Positions 33,371 through 42,328 of a stretch of 64,000 nucleotides of DNA are shown here, piece by piece. How positions within the stretch are numbered: position 1 is the first letter of the stretch; each line of letters begins with the position of its first letter. The position numbers and the translations under genes were made by a program. The stretch is from JBAYOE01 sp050950065 (lineage in GTDB: Bacteria; Spirochaetota; Spirochaetia; Sphaerochaetales; Sphaerochaetaceae): NCBI GenBank assembly GCA_050950065.1, contig JBMNGX010000002.1, positions 372,001-436,000 on the forward strand. Direction: 5' to 3'. Under the pieces are notes generated by a model, which was not told where the DNA came from, made no database searches, and worked only from the letters and a program-made list of their open reading frames with translations.

Positions 33371-35278
33371 ATGGGAATTTGTCAGTTAAACAAAATCAAT
33401 TTAGCTTTTGGAGCAAATGAGCTTTTAAAAGATGTCTCTTTGATTCTTCCAAAAGGCTCTAAAAGTGCATTAGCTGGTGCCAATGGAAGTGGCAAAACTA
33501 CCCTTCTAAAAATAATGGCTAAAATTATAGAAGCTGACAGTGGCTCATTATTTTATCCTAAAGAGGCAACTATAGGCTACCTCCCCCAACAAGATATCTT
33601 ACACAAAGGCTCTACCTTATACTCTGAAGTTGAAAAAGGTTTTGATTACTACAAACCCCTTTTAGAACGAAAGAATTATTTAGAATCGACATTAGCTACT
33701 ATAACCAACCAAGAGGATGCCTCCTCACTCTTAGTTGAACTAGATGAAGTTCAACACTCTTTGTTAGAGAGCTCTTACTACAATCGCCAAGCAATCATTG
33801 AGCAAGTTTTAAAAGGACTTGGCTTTAGCCAAAGCGATTTATCTAGAGAGTGTGGAGAATTTAGTGGTGGTTGGCAAATGCGTATTGCCTTAGCAAAAAT
33901 CTTAGTGTTTCATCCCACATTAATGCTCCTAGATGAACCAACTAACTACTTAGATTTAGAATCACGTATTTGGCTTAGAAACTTTATAAGAAATAGTCGT
34001 AGCACTACTATCATTGTATCGCACGATCAAGACTTTTTAGATGAGACAGTAGATACAGTTTATGAACTTCTTAGTGGTTCTTTAAAACGCTATAGCGGAA
34101 ACTACTCTAAATACCTTCTTTTAAAAGAGGAAGAGGAGAAAAGATTAGTTGAGTTATACAAAGCTCAACAAAAAGAGATTGAAAAAACAACTCAATTTGT
34201 TGAAAGATTTCGGTACAAAGCAACTAAAGCACGCCAAGTTCAATCTCGCATAAAACAACTTGAAAAAAATCAGATAATTGAACTGCCAAATCACCTTAAA
34301 AAAGTAAACTTTAAATTCTTAGCGGCTCCACATATGCCCAATGAGATAGTTAAAATTACCAATTTAACTAAACACTACCCTTCGGTTACCCTCTTTAACT
34401 CTTACTCCCTTCTTTTAGAAAAAGGGGATCGACTGGCAGTATTAGGTCGTAACGGAGCAGGCAAAACTACCCTTTTAAGAATTTTGGCCTCTAAAGATAC
34501 AAACTTTGAAGGGCAATTAAGTTATGGTCCCAATATTGAAATTGGGTATTACTCTCAAGATGTTAAACCAACTTTAAATCCTAACAACACAGTCTTAGAG
34601 GAGTTAGAGTCAGTTAGTCCAACTAATGAGATTTCTCGTCTAAGAACTTTGTTAGGCTCATTTTTATTTAGTGGCGATGATGTAGATAAAAAGGTCTCAG
34701 TTTTAAGTGGAGGGGAACAAAGTAGATTGGCACTTTTAAAAATCCTTTTAAAACCGGTGAACCTCCTTATTTTAGATGAACCAACTAACCACTTAGATAT
34801 CGCCTCCAAAGAGGTTTTAGCAAATGCTTTAAAAGAGTATACAGGATCACTAATATTTGTCAGTCACGATAAACACTTTATAAAACTATTAGCTAATAGA
34901 GTGCTCTATTTAACACCACAAGAGGTGCTCTCTTTTGAAGGAGACTACTCCTATTTTGAGTGGAAAATTGAACAAGAACAACAGTATATCCCCATTGAAC
35001 AAGTCAAAGAGGAGATAACCGTTGGTAAAGAGAGTTACAAAGAGGCCAACAGAAAAAGAAATGAGCAACAAAAGAATCAAAAATTGGCAGAGCAGCTTCT
35101 AATAGAGATAGAAAATGCTCAACAAAAAGTTGGTCAAATTATTAAAGAGATGGCTTTAGAAGAGAATTACAGCGATGGAGATAAGATAAAATTGCTATTA
35201 GGTCAAAAAGAGGCTTTAGAGAAGGAAATCGAAGAGAATGAAGCAAAATGGTTCACCCTCCACCAACAAGAAACTTAA
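33371..35278 (+). CDS. ABC-F family ATP-binding protein
   Basis: 635 residues with two ABC domains and no membrane segments: the ABC-F architecture of translation factors such as EttA, Uup and YdiF. Walker A motifs are GANGSGKTTLL and GRNGAGKTTLL; signature motifs are FSGGWQMRIALAK and LSGGEQSRLALLK; Walker B are LMLLDEPTNYLD and LLILDEPTNHLD. The linker (about 235-310, LLKEEEEKRLVELYKAQQKE...) is the long P-site tRNA-interaction motif region. A C-terminal Glu/Lys-rich coiled-coil domain (about 545-635) is present, as in Uup/YdiF. The 3' end overlaps maf by 41 nt. Confidence 0.92.
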   Translation: MGICQLNKINLAFGANELLKDVSLILPKGSKSALAGANGSGKTTLLKIMAKIIEADSGSLFYPKEATIGYLPQQDILHKGSTLYSEVEKGFDYYKPLLERKNYLESTLATITNQEDASSLLVELDEVQHSLLESSYYNRQAIIEQVLKGLGFSQSDLSRECGEFSGGWQMRIALAKILVFHPTLMLLDEPTNYLDLESRIWLRNFIRNSRSTTIIVSHDQDFLDETVDTVYELLSGSLKRYSGNYSKYLLLKEEEEKRLVELYKAQQKEIEKTTQFVERFRYKATKARQVQSRIKQLEKNQIIELPNHLKKVNFKFLAAPHMPNEIVKITNLTKHYPSVTLFNSYSLLLEKGDRLAVLGRNGAGKTTLLRILASKDTNFEGQLSYGPNIEIGYYSQDVKPTLNPNNTVLEELESVSPTNEISRLRTLLGSFLFSGDDVDKKVSVLSGGEQSRLALLKILLKPVNLLILDEPTNHLDIASKEVLANALKEYTGSLIFVSHDKHFIKLLANRVLYLTPQEVLSFEGDYSYFEWKIEQEQQYIPIEQVKEEITVGKESYKEANRKRNEQQKNQKLAEQLLIEIENAQQKVGQIIKEMALEENYSDGDKIKLLLGQKEALEKEIEENEAKWFTLHQQET

Positions 35279-35840
35279 AATAATCTTAGCCTCCAAATCT
35301 ATTGCTCGAAAAGCCTTATTAGAAGAGAGTGGCTTTGAAGTAATAGTAGATCCAGTCGATGTTGATGAGTCTTACAACAACTTAGATATTAAAGAGATAG
35401 TCACATTGTTATCTCAAAAAAAGTTAGATCATTATCTAAAATATAAGAAAGAGATCAATTTCCCTTTGTTAACTGCCGATACTTTAGTTTTTTGTGATGA
35501 CAAAATTATTGGTAAAAGCTACTCATTAAAAGAGGCCTTTGAGCAAATAGATTTTCTAAAGGGAAAAAAGCACACTGTTTATAGTGCTTTTAATCTATAC
35601 CTACCCCACTTAAACAAGTTTTACAGCGGATTAGATTCTACTGATGTAACTTTTAAAAACCTAAGTAAAGTGGAAATTGAGAACTACTTAAAAACTAATC
35701 AGTGGCAAGGGGCAGCTGCTAGTTATCGTGTACAAGGCTCTGCAACCTCCCTAATTGAAAAAATTGAGGGACAAATGGCCACTGTTGTGGGGTTGCCACT
35801 ACATCAAATTTCTGCCATATTTAGCACACTGGACTTTTAG
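35238..35840 (+). CDS. maf: Maf-family nucleotide pyrophosphatase
   Basis: 200 residues. The N-terminal KIILASKSIARKALLEESGFE matches the Maf signature (LASxSPRRxxLL), with Ile-Ala replacing the usual Pro-Arg. PLLTADTLVFCDDKIIGKS and GKKHTVYSAF follow the family pattern. The conserved W-x-x-A-x-x-Y-x-x-x-G region is QWQGAAASYRVQGSA, and the C-terminal VVGLPLHQI is typical. Maf proteins hydrolyse dTTP/UTP or modified NTPs. It overlaps the ABC-F gene, and the rpsB promoter probably lies within its 3' end. Confidence 0.88.
   Translation: MKQNGSPSTNKKLKIILASKSIARKALLEESGFEVIVDPVDVDESYNNLDIKEIVTLLSQKKLDHYLKYKKEINFPLLTADTLVFCDDKIIGKSYSLKEAFEQIDFLKGKKHTVYSAFNLYLPHLNKFYSGLDSTDVTFKNLSKVEIENYLKTNQWQGAAASYRVQGSATSLIEKIEGQMATVVGLPLHQISAIFSTLDF
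35793..35821 (+). promoter_or_regulatory. Candidate rpsB promoter inside maf
   Basis: TTGCCA (35793-35798), 17-nt spacer, CATATT (35816-35821). It would give a leader of about 87 nt containing the hairpin at 35880-35902. Confidence 0.35.
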
Positions 35841-35879
35841 TTCAGAATATCCACCACAATGGTGAGAAATAGCGAAGGG

Positions 35880-35902
35880 GACGGTGTTTTTTACATACCG
35901 TC
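35880..35902 (+). other. Hairpin in the rpsB leader
   Basis: GACGGT and ACCGTC pair over 6 bp with an 11-base loop, ending a few bases before the rpsB SD AGGAGG. Ribosomal-protein S2 represses its own mRNA through leader structure in other bacteria; a similar role here is inference. Confidence 0.4.
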
Positions 35903-35914
35903 ACAGGAGGAAAT

Positions 35915-36844
35915 GTGTCCGTAGTTAGTATGAAAAGCCTGCTAGAGTCAGGCGTCCATTTTGGTCACCAAACCAAAAGATGGAACCCAAAAATGGCCCG
36001 TTATATCTTTTCCGAGAGAAATGGGATCCATATCATCGATTTACAAAAGACAAGTGCATGTATTGTTGAAGCTTATGAAGCAGTACGCACTCAAGTCAAA
36101 CAAGGTAAATCGATTCTTTTTATCGGAACTAAAAAACAAGCTCAACAAACAATTGAGGATGAAGCTAAAAGGTGTGGCATGCCGTATGTTAACCAAAGAT
36201 GGTTAGGTGGTATGTTGACCAACTTCACAACTATTAAAAAGTCGATCAACCGCCTTAAGAAATTAGAAAAAGAGGAAGTTGATGGAACTTTTGATTCATT
36301 AACCAAAAAAGAGATTGCCCTTCACCAAAAGGAGAAAGCCAAGTTAGAAAAAGCTCTTGGTGGAATCAAAGAGATGAAAGACCTTCCTGGTGCAATCTTT
36401 ATCATAGATACAAAAAAAGAGGCTATTGCCGTTGCTGAGGCTAACCGCCTTGGGATCCCAGTGATTGCAGTTGTTGATACAAACTGTGATCCAACAAACA
36501 TCGATTATCCTATCCCTGGAAACGATGATGCAATCAGAGCTATCAGTCTATTTGTCGAAATTATTGCTAATGCTGTCTTAGATGCCGATAAAGAGGTTGG
36601 CATTGAGATTATCGAATCCCTTCCAGATGAACTTGAAGAGCAAGAGAGCGCTTTTGATGATTCTAGTGAAGAGGATGATGAGCAAGCTGTTGTCTTTGCA
36701 ACTGATGATGAGAACACCGATTTAGAAAAATTTAGTGGTGAAGAAGAAGTTGTTGAAGAGAACGAAGTAATGCCTAAGGTTAAAGCTGTTCAAGTGACCA
36801 AAGGTGGAATTGAAGTTGATGAAAATATTCTATACGAAGAGTAA
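35915..36844 (+). CDS. rpsB: Ribosomal protein uS2 with acidic C-terminal extension
   Basis: 309 residues. The uS2 core is complete: SLLESGVHFGHQTKRWNPKM, YIFSERNGIHIIDLQKT, MPYVNQRWLGGMLTNFTTIK, LPGAIFIIDTKKEAIAVAEA, GIPVIAVVDTNCDP and YPIPGNDDAIRAI. After about residue 230 comes an unusual tail of some 75 residues rich in Glu and Asp (DDSSEEDDEQAVVFATDDEN, then EEEVVEENEV). Start is GTG with AGGAGG four bases upstream. First gene of the rpsB-tsf-frr-uppS-cdsA-dxr-rseP run. Confidence 0.97.
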   Translation: MSVVSMKSLLESGVHFGHQTKRWNPKMARYIFSERNGIHIIDLQKTSACIVEAYEAVRTQVKQGKSILFIGTKKQAQQTIEDEAKRCGMPYVNQRWLGGMLTNFTTIKKSINRLKKLEKEEVDGTFDSLTKKEIALHQKEKAKLEKALGGIKEMKDLPGAIFIIDTKKEAIAVAEANRLGIPVIAVVDTNCDPTNIDYPIPGNDDAIRAISLFVEIIANAVLDADKEVGIEIIESLPDELEEQESAFDDSSEEDDEQAVVFATDDENTDLEKFSGEEEVVEENEVMPKVKAVQVTKGGIEVDENILYEE

Positions 36845-36869
36845 ATCGTATTAGATTAAGGAGTTAGAA

Positions 36870-37712
36870 GTGGAAATTAGTGCTGCAGTTGTAAAAAAGC
36901 TCAGAGATCTTACCGGTGCTGGAATGATGGATTGTAAAAAAGCCCTCGTTGAAGCCAACGGTGATTTCGATAAAGCTGAAAAACTATTAAAAGAGATGGG
37001 CCTTGCTGCCGTTGCAAAACGGAGTGGGAGAGCAACCAACAATGGTCGTGCCTTTACCCTTGTTAGAGATGGTAAAGCTGTTATTTTAGAGATGGCTTGT
37101 GAAACCGACTTTGTTGCCCGTAACGAAGATTTTATTGCTTTAGGTAATGAACTTTGTAACGATATTATTGATAATAATTATAGTGAGATTGTTAAACCCC
37201 TAGAGGATAAGGTTCAAGAGCTTATCACCAAGATTAAAGAGAACATGGAACTCAAAAGGTTCACTGTTATCGACGTTTCTGATAATCAAATTGTTAGTGA
37301 GTATGTTCACGGAGAGGGAACTTTAGCTGTTTTAGTAAAATTAGAGGCTGAAGATGCTTCAGTTTTAACTAACGATAAAGTTAAAGAGTTTGCCTTTGAT
37401 GCAGCTTTACACGTTGCTGCTTTCAACCCCTCTTACTTAGACAAAAGCGATGTTGATCAAGCTTTCATTGATGAGAACACCGAAATTTTCACCAACCAAA
37501 CTTTAGCTTTAGGCAAGCCTGAGAAAGTTGTTGAGTCGATTGTTAAAGGTAAACTTAACAAATTGTTAAGCGAGACCTGTTTTTTACAACAACCATTTGT
37601 TAAAGATGATTCTCAATCTGTCGAGAAAGTTTTAGTTGCTTTATCAAAAGAAGTTGGAACTAAACTCTCTATTGTTGAATATTTTAACTACAGTGTTGGT
37701 GTAGAAGGTTGA
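36870..37712 (+). CDS. tsf: Elongation factor Ts
   Basis: 280 residues; nucleotide-exchange factor for EF-Tu. The N-terminal UBA-like domain (AAVVKKLRDLTGAGMMDCKKAL) is followed by the EF-Tu-binding TDFVARNEDF motif (here CETDFVARNEDFIALG) and two core subdomains. VLVKLEAED and HVAAFNPSYL correspond to the conserved core motifs. GTG start with GGAG upstream. Directly downstream of rpsB as in nearly all bacteria. Confidence 0.96.
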   Translation: MEISAAVVKKLRDLTGAGMMDCKKALVEANGDFDKAEKLLKEMGLAAVAKRSGRATNNGRAFTLVRDGKAVILEMACETDFVARNEDFIALGNELCNDIIDNNYSEIVKPLEDKVQELITKIKENMELKRFTVIDVSDNQIVSEYVHGEGTLAVLVKLEAEDASVLTNDKVKEFAFDAALHVAAFNPSYLDKSDVDQAFIDENTEIFTNQTLALGKPEKVVESIVKGKLNKLLSETCFLQQPFVKDDSQSVEKVLVALSKEVGTKLSIVEYFNYSVGVEG

Positions 37713-37721
37713 GTTTAATTT

Positions 37722-37737
37722 GTTCGGAGGTCCGAAC
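37722..37737 (+). other. Hairpin between tsf and frr
   Basis: GTTCGG-AGGT-CCGAAC forms a 6-bp hairpin with a tight loop. No T run follows. It sits where pyrH lies in many other bacteria. It may tune the relative expression or decay of tsf and frr; that is inference. Confidence 0.45.
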
Positions 37738-37759
37738 TGAGGGTGTGGAGGTTTAAGGT

Positions 37760-38314
37760 ATGAATACTGTGTTGGATGTGTGTGAAACAAAGATGAAAAA
37801 ATCTGTAGGAGCTTTGGAGAATGAGTATGCTTCTTTAAGGACAGGGAGGGCTACTAGTGCCCTTTTTGACAAAATTAAAGTTGATTACTATGGCCAAGAG
37901 ACTCCCCTTTCGCAAGTTGCCAGTATATCGGTTCCCGAGGCCCGCTTAGTTGTAATTCAACCTTGGGACAAAGCTCTTTTAGCTCCGATTGAAAAAGCTA
38001 TTTTAAAATCGGAACTCTCTTTGAATCCCAACAATGATGGGAAGATTCTTAGGATAAACTTCCCACCTTTAACTGAACAAAGACGTAAAGAGTTGGCAAA
38101 AAGTGCTAAGGCAATTGCTGAACAAAGTCGTGTTGCTATTCGCAACATTAGACGAGAGGCAATTGATGAAGGTAAAAAGTTAGAGAAATCTTCAGATATC
38201 TCTGAGGACCAACTAAAAGATTTAGAGGGGAAAATCCAAAAACTCACCGATACATATATTGGCCAAATCAACGATGTAGCCAATGAGAAAGAGAAAGAGA
38301 TTTTGGAAATTTAG
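37760..38314 (+). CDS. frr: Ribosome recycling factor
   Basis: 184 residues, the normal RRF length. Landmarks: KSVGALENEYASLRTGRATSALFDKIKVDYYG, VPEARLVVIQPWDKA, GKILRINFPPLTEQRRKELAKSAK and the basic VAIRNIRREAID. RRF splits post-termination ribosomes together with an EF-G; one of the EF-G paralogues in this window is of the recycling type. ATG preceded by GGAGG at a longer than usual distance (about 9 nt). pyrH is absent between tsf and frr. Confidence 0.97.
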   Translation: MNTVLDVCETKMKKSVGALENEYASLRTGRATSALFDKIKVDYYGQETPLSQVASISVPEARLVVIQPWDKALLAPIEKAILKSELSLNPNNDGKILRINFPPLTEQRRKELAKSAKAIAEQSRVAIRNIRREAIDEGKKLEKSSDISEDQLKDLEGKIQKLTDTYIGQINDVANEKEKEILEI

Positions 38315-38316
38315 GT

Positions 38317-39033
38317 GTGAGTGATCTAGAAGCGAACTTAGAACATTCTCAACTGCCTCGTCACATTGGTATAATTATGGATGGCAACGGCAGGTGGGCT
38401 ACCCAAAGGGGCCTGCCTCGCAAAGCTGGCCATTTTGAGGGTGTAAAGGCTGCCAAAAGGGTAATAACTGAGGCAGCCAACCTTAAAATACCTTATGTGA
38501 CCTACTATGTCTTCTCTACTGAAAACTGGAAAAGACCAAATGATGAAATAACTTACTTGATGAACTTAATGGCAACTCGCATTTACAGCGAGTTTGACCT
38601 TTATCAAAGGTTGCAATCTAGAATTTTAGTTAGAGGAGATATCTCTTTACTAGATCAAAAGTCGAAAGATGCAATTGAGGCTACCCAACAATTTACTAAA
38701 GATTTCAACAAGATCACAGTTAGTTTAGCTATAAACTACGGAGGGCGCGATGAGATAGTGCGCTCCGTTAATCGCTTTTTACAAAACTCTAATGGAAAAA
38801 AGATAAGTGAAGAAGATATCTCTAAGAACTTAGATTTAAATTTTATCCCTCCAGTCGATTTGATTATTCGCTCCGGTGGTGATAAAAGAATAAGTAACTT
38901 TTTATTGTGGGATGCTGCTTATGCTGAATTAGCTTTTTATGAGAGTTTATGGCCTGAGTGGAACAAAGAGCATCTACATACAGCTTTAAATGATTATTTA
39001 AAGCGACAGAGGAAATTTGGGGGGATAGTATAG
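38317..39033 (+). CDS. uppS: Undecaprenyl diphosphate synthase
   Basis: 238 residues, cis-prenyltransferase making the C55 carrier for peptidoglycan. Motifs in order: HIGIIMDGNGRWATQRGLPRKAGH, YYVFSTENWKRP, SLAINYGGRDEIV, and PPVDLIIRSGGDKRISNFLLWDAAYAEL, where the more common 'RTSGE' reads RSGGD. The catalytic Asp is in IMDGNGR. GTG start two bases after frr. The 3' end abuts cdsA (shared base). Confidence 0.95.
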   Translation: MSDLEANLEHSQLPRHIGIIMDGNGRWATQRGLPRKAGHFEGVKAAKRVITEAANLKIPYVTYYVFSTENWKRPNDEITYLMNLMATRIYSEFDLYQRLQSRILVRGDISLLDQKSKDAIEATQQFTKDFNKITVSLAINYGGRDEIVRSVNRFLQNSNGKKISEEDISKNLDLNFIPPVDLIIRSGGDKRISNFLLWDAAYAELAFYESLWPEWNKEHLHTALNDYLKRQRKFGGIV

Positions 39034-39869
39034 TGAAACCATTGGCAAAAAGGGTAATTTTAACTTTGACAGCGGTTCCTGCCTTATTCTCTTTAATTTA
39101 CTTCTTACCTTATTACAACCACTTAGGATTTGTTGTTTTGGTTGTTTTGGCTATTGGTGTGGGCTCTTATGAGATGCGCAACCTCCTTTTCACAGAGAGT
39201 GAGCCTCTAGTTGCCTACTTTTTAGTCCCTTTACTACCATTAGTTCACTACTTTGAACTACGTTACTATCTTAAAGTTGAGTTAGCTGAATTTTTATTCA
39301 TTGCGTTTGTTTTGATCGCTTTCTTTAAAGAAATATTTTGGGGAATTAAAGATAATTATGAAAAATCTTTAAAAAGAATTGCCCGAAGTGTCTTTCTATT
39401 AATTTATCCTGGGTTTTTATCAATATTTTTAGTAAAGATTCTCTTTTTCAAAGAGGCCACTTTATTACTTTTATTCCTATTTTTGTTGGTTTTTGGAAAT
39501 GATACATTTGCCTACATCTTTGGAATGAGCTTAGGGTCAAACAATAGAAACATCTTTAAAGTTAGCCCAAACAAATCATTAGCAGGCTTTATAGGTGGAA
39601 TAGCTAGTACTATGGCAATCAGTTTTGCCTACGTTTACTTCATTAGACCAATGAGAGAAATGATTGGACTCCCCTACTCTTTGGTTATTGGTTTTGTTAT
39701 TGCAATCGTTAGCAATGTTGGAGATCTGATTGAATCAGTCTTCAAACGGGGGGCAAATGTAAAAGATTCGGGAACTATAATTATGGGGAGAGGGGGAATT
39801 TTAGATTCGATCGACTCTTTGTTAGCTAGTGCCCCTATCTATGTTTTAATGATATTAATAATCGGTTAA
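39033..39869 (+). CDS. cdsA: Phosphatidate cytidylyltransferase
   Basis: 278 residues and seven or eight hydrophobic segments. The CdsA signature is in the C-terminal third: VSPNKSLAGFIGGIAST, then SNVGDLIESVFKRGANVKDSGTIIMGRGGILDSIDS, with the conserved Asp residues for metal binding. It makes CDP-diacylglycerol from CTP and phosphatidic acid. Start GTG overlapping the uppS stop. Standard position between uppS and dxr. Confidence 0.94.
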   Translation: MKPLAKRVILTLTAVPALFSLIYFLPYYNHLGFVVLVVLAIGVGSYEMRNLLFTESEPLVAYFLVPLLPLVHYFELRYYLKVELAEFLFIAFVLIAFFKEIFWGIKDNYEKSLKRIARSVFLLIYPGFLSIFLVKILFFKEATLLLLFLFLLVFGNDTFAYIFGMSLGSNNRNIFKVSPNKSLAGFIGGIASTMAISFAYVYFIRPMREMIGLPYSLVIGFVIAIVSNVGDLIESVFKRGANVKDSGTIIMGRGGILDSIDSLLASAPIYVLMILIIG

Positions 39870-39881
39870 GTGGGCAATTTT

Positions 39882-41018
39882 ATGAGACGAAAGGTTATCA
39901 TCTTAGGTGCAACTGGCAGTGTTGGGACTACTGCGTTAAATGCTTTAGCCTCTTTTGAGAGGGAGTTTGAGGTGGTAGCCTTAAGTGCTTACTCAAATGC
40001 AAAGAAACTTGTTGATTTAGCAAATAAATTCAATTGTAAAAATATAGCTTTAAATAAGAACTATTCAGAAATAAGTTTTGATGGAACTCTTTATAAAAAA
40101 AGAGAGGGACTAGTTAAGATGATTGAGGATGTAGAAGCCGATATCGTCTTAAATGCAATCAGCGGTTCTAATGGGATAGTGCCCTCTTATGTGACACTCT
40201 CTAGTGGTAAGAACTTAGCCATTAGCAATAAAGAGTCAATGGTGGCTCCCGGAAGAATCCTTATTAAATTAGCTGAATCAAAAGGGGTTAAGATAATCCC
40301 TGTTGATAGTGAGCACAGCACCCTGTGGGCTCTTTTAAACGCTTTTAAGGATCGAGTTGACACTTTAGTGCTCACTGGCAGTGGAGGCCCCTTTAAAGAC
40401 CTAGATGCCTCTAAGTTTAAAGATGTAACTGTTGAACAGGCTTTAAAGCATCCAACTTGGTCAATGGGTCCTAAGATCTCAATAGACTCAGCTACTTATG
40501 CCAATAAGGGGTTAGAGGTAATTGAGGCAGTTAACTTATTTGATTACTCCCCAGAAAAAGTTGAAGTTGTTATCCACCCTCAATCAATAGTTCACTCACT
40601 AGTGAGATTAACAGACGGCTCCTTGTTTGCCCAACTCTCCCCACCCGACATGACACTCCCTGTGATGAATGCTTTAAAAGAGAAGAGCGTTGTTTTGGAA
40701 AACCTAGTTAAAAAATTAGATTTTACTAATTTAAATCTAAATTTCTCAAAACCAGATTATGAGAAGTTCCCCCTTTTAAAGTTAGCTTTCCAGTGTGCCA
40801 AAGAGGGACAAGCCTCCTCTATTGTTTACAATGGGGCAAATGAGGTTGCTGTAGAAGCCTTTGTTCAAAACATGATTAAGTTTAACGACATTCCTACTGT
40901 TGTCTCTAAAGCTCTTGATAAACAATATCCAACAACAATTAACTCAATTGATGAGGTGTTAGAGATTAATAGACTCTCTCACTCAATTGGATGGAGTATA
41001 GTGAAGGAGTTAAGTTAG
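39882..41018 (+). CDS. dxr: 1-deoxy-D-xylulose 5-phosphate reductoisomerase
   Basis: About 378 residues. NADPH motif VIILGATGSVGTTALNAL, then NAISGSNGIVPSYV, ISNKESMVAPG, VDSEHSTLWAL, TGSGGPFKD, HPTWSMGPKISIDSATYANKGLEVIEA (metal/substrate site) and HPQSIVHSLVRLTDGS. It catalyses the committed step of the MEP isoprenoid pathway, supplying UppS. I chose ATG 39882 rather than the GTG at 39870, which directly follows cdsA and adds four residues. Confidence 0.95.
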   Translation: MRRKVIILGATGSVGTTALNALASFEREFEVVALSAYSNAKKLVDLANKFNCKNIALNKNYSEISFDGTLYKKREGLVKMIEDVEADIVLNAISGSNGIVPSYVTLSSGKNLAISNKESMVAPGRILIKLAESKGVKIIPVDSEHSTLWALLNAFKDRVDTLVLTGSGGPFKDLDASKFKDVTVEQALKHPTWSMGPKISIDSATYANKGLEVIEAVNLFDYSPEKVEVVIHPQSIVHSLVRLTDGSLFAQLSPPDMTLPVMNALKEKSVVLENLVKKLDFTNLNLNFSKPDYEKFPLLKLAFQCAKEGQASSIVYNGANEVAVEAFVQNMIKFNDIPTVVSKALDKQYPTTINSIDEVLEINRLSHSIGWSIVKELS

Positions 41019-42328
41019 TGGCCTCTATCATCTCTTTTATTATAGGGATTTTTGTCATTGCTTTAATGATAACAGTACACGAAAGTGGCCACTTTCTTGC
41101 CGCAAGGTTGGTTAATGTAAAAGTTAAAACCTTTGCTATTGGTTTTGGTAAAGCTATTAAAAAATGGAGAAGCAATGGGGTTGAGTACCGCCTTAACATC
41201 TTTCCACTAGGAGGCTATTGCCAAATTGCCTCCGAGGGGGAAAATTCCCTTTTTGCAGTAAACCCATTTAAAAGAATAGTTGTTTATATCGCTGGGGCTT
41301 TTTTCAATTTAATCTTTGCTTTTGTAGTGTTCACCCCATTTTTTATGATGAACTACACTACTATCTCTTATCCTAATCAAATAGTAGTTGCCCAAGATTA
41401 CCCCACCCTTTTTGGTCCTAACAACAACGCAACTAATTTCAAAACTGGCGACACAATAATTTCAATTGATGGAAATAAAGTTAACGATTTTGAAGAAATT
41501 GAATCTTTATTAAGTAAAAATAAAAATGAAGTTGTTGAGTTTGTTGTCATCAGAGATAACAAAGAGTTAAAATTTTCTCAAAAAGGGATTTACAACAAAG
41601 AGTTAAATAAAATCTTATTTGGAGTGAGTTATTATTTAGAGCCCGTTGTGGGTGACATTGATCCCAATGGCATTGAGGCCCTTTTTAATTTAGAAATTGG
41701 AGATCGAATAATCTCTTTTAATAATTATGAGATTAACAACAGCTTTGATTTTTTAACTGTATTAGCCACTAATCCCTCTTCAATTAATTTAGTAGTTCAA
41801 AAAAGTTCAAACCAAATTAAAGAGATCTCTTTTACCCCTCTAAGAGATCCCAATGGGAATATTGAACTAAGATTTGATTTTGATAAAGAGTTTAAACAAC
41901 TTAAAGGACAAAACATCTTTAGCTCTATAAAAAGTGCCCTAGTAGAGACCTCTAAACAATTTATTGAAACTTTTAAATTAATCTTTTCTCTGTTTTCAAC
42001 TAAAAGTGATGTAGATAACTCAGTAGCGGGTCCAATTAGAATCTCTTATATAATTGGTTCTATGCGCACTAGTGGCATTAGAGCAATTCTACACGTTACT
42101 GCTTTAGTGAGTATCTCATTGGCTGCAGCAAACTGCCTACCCCTTCCTGGTTTAGATGGAGGTCACATACTTTTAAACATTGTGGAGTTAATAAGAGGTA
42201 AGAGATTACCAATGTCTTTGTATTTAAATTTTCAAAAGGTGGGGCTAGTTATTTTACTATTATTGATGATCTTTGTTGTCTCTACCGATTTAAAGTTTTT
42301 GTTTTCTAGTTTAATTTCACCGTTCTAA
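41018..42328 (+). CDS. rseP: Site-2 protease RseP (M50 family)
   Basis: About 436 residues. Zinc-protease motif HESGHFLAAR in the first membrane segment, the FAIGFGKAI and FPLGGYC motifs, two central PDZ-like regions (NNATNFKTGDTIISIDGNKV and FNLEIGDRIISFNNYEI), and the last membrane part with PLPGLDGGHILLN carrying the third zinc ligand. RseP cuts anti-sigma factors and signal-peptide remnants in the membrane. I take GTG 41018 as start because GAAGGAG lies 8 nt upstream and it overlaps the dxr stop (TAGTG); the frame is open further upstream. The 3' end overlaps convergent dnaB by 12 nt. Confidence 0.92.
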   Translation: MASIISFIIGIFVIALMITVHESGHFLAARLVNVKVKTFAIGFGKAIKKWRSNGVEYRLNIFPLGGYCQIASEGENSLFAVNPFKRIVVYIAGAFFNLIFAFVVFTPFFMMNYTTISYPNQIVVAQDYPTLFGPNNNATNFKTGDTIISIDGNKVNDFEEIESLLSKNKNEVVEFVVIRDNKELKFSQKGIYNKELNKILFGVSYYLEPVVGDIDPNGIEALFNLEIGDRIISFNNYEINNSFDFLTVLATNPSSINLVVQKSSNQIKEISFTPLRDPNGNIELRFDFDKEFKQLKGQNIFSSIKSALVETSKQFIETFKLIFSLFSTKSDVDNSVAGPIRISYIIGSMRTSGIRAILHVTALVSISLAAANCLPLPGLDGGHILLNIVELIRGKRLPMSLYLNFQKVGLVILLLLMIFVVSTDLKFLFSSLISPF

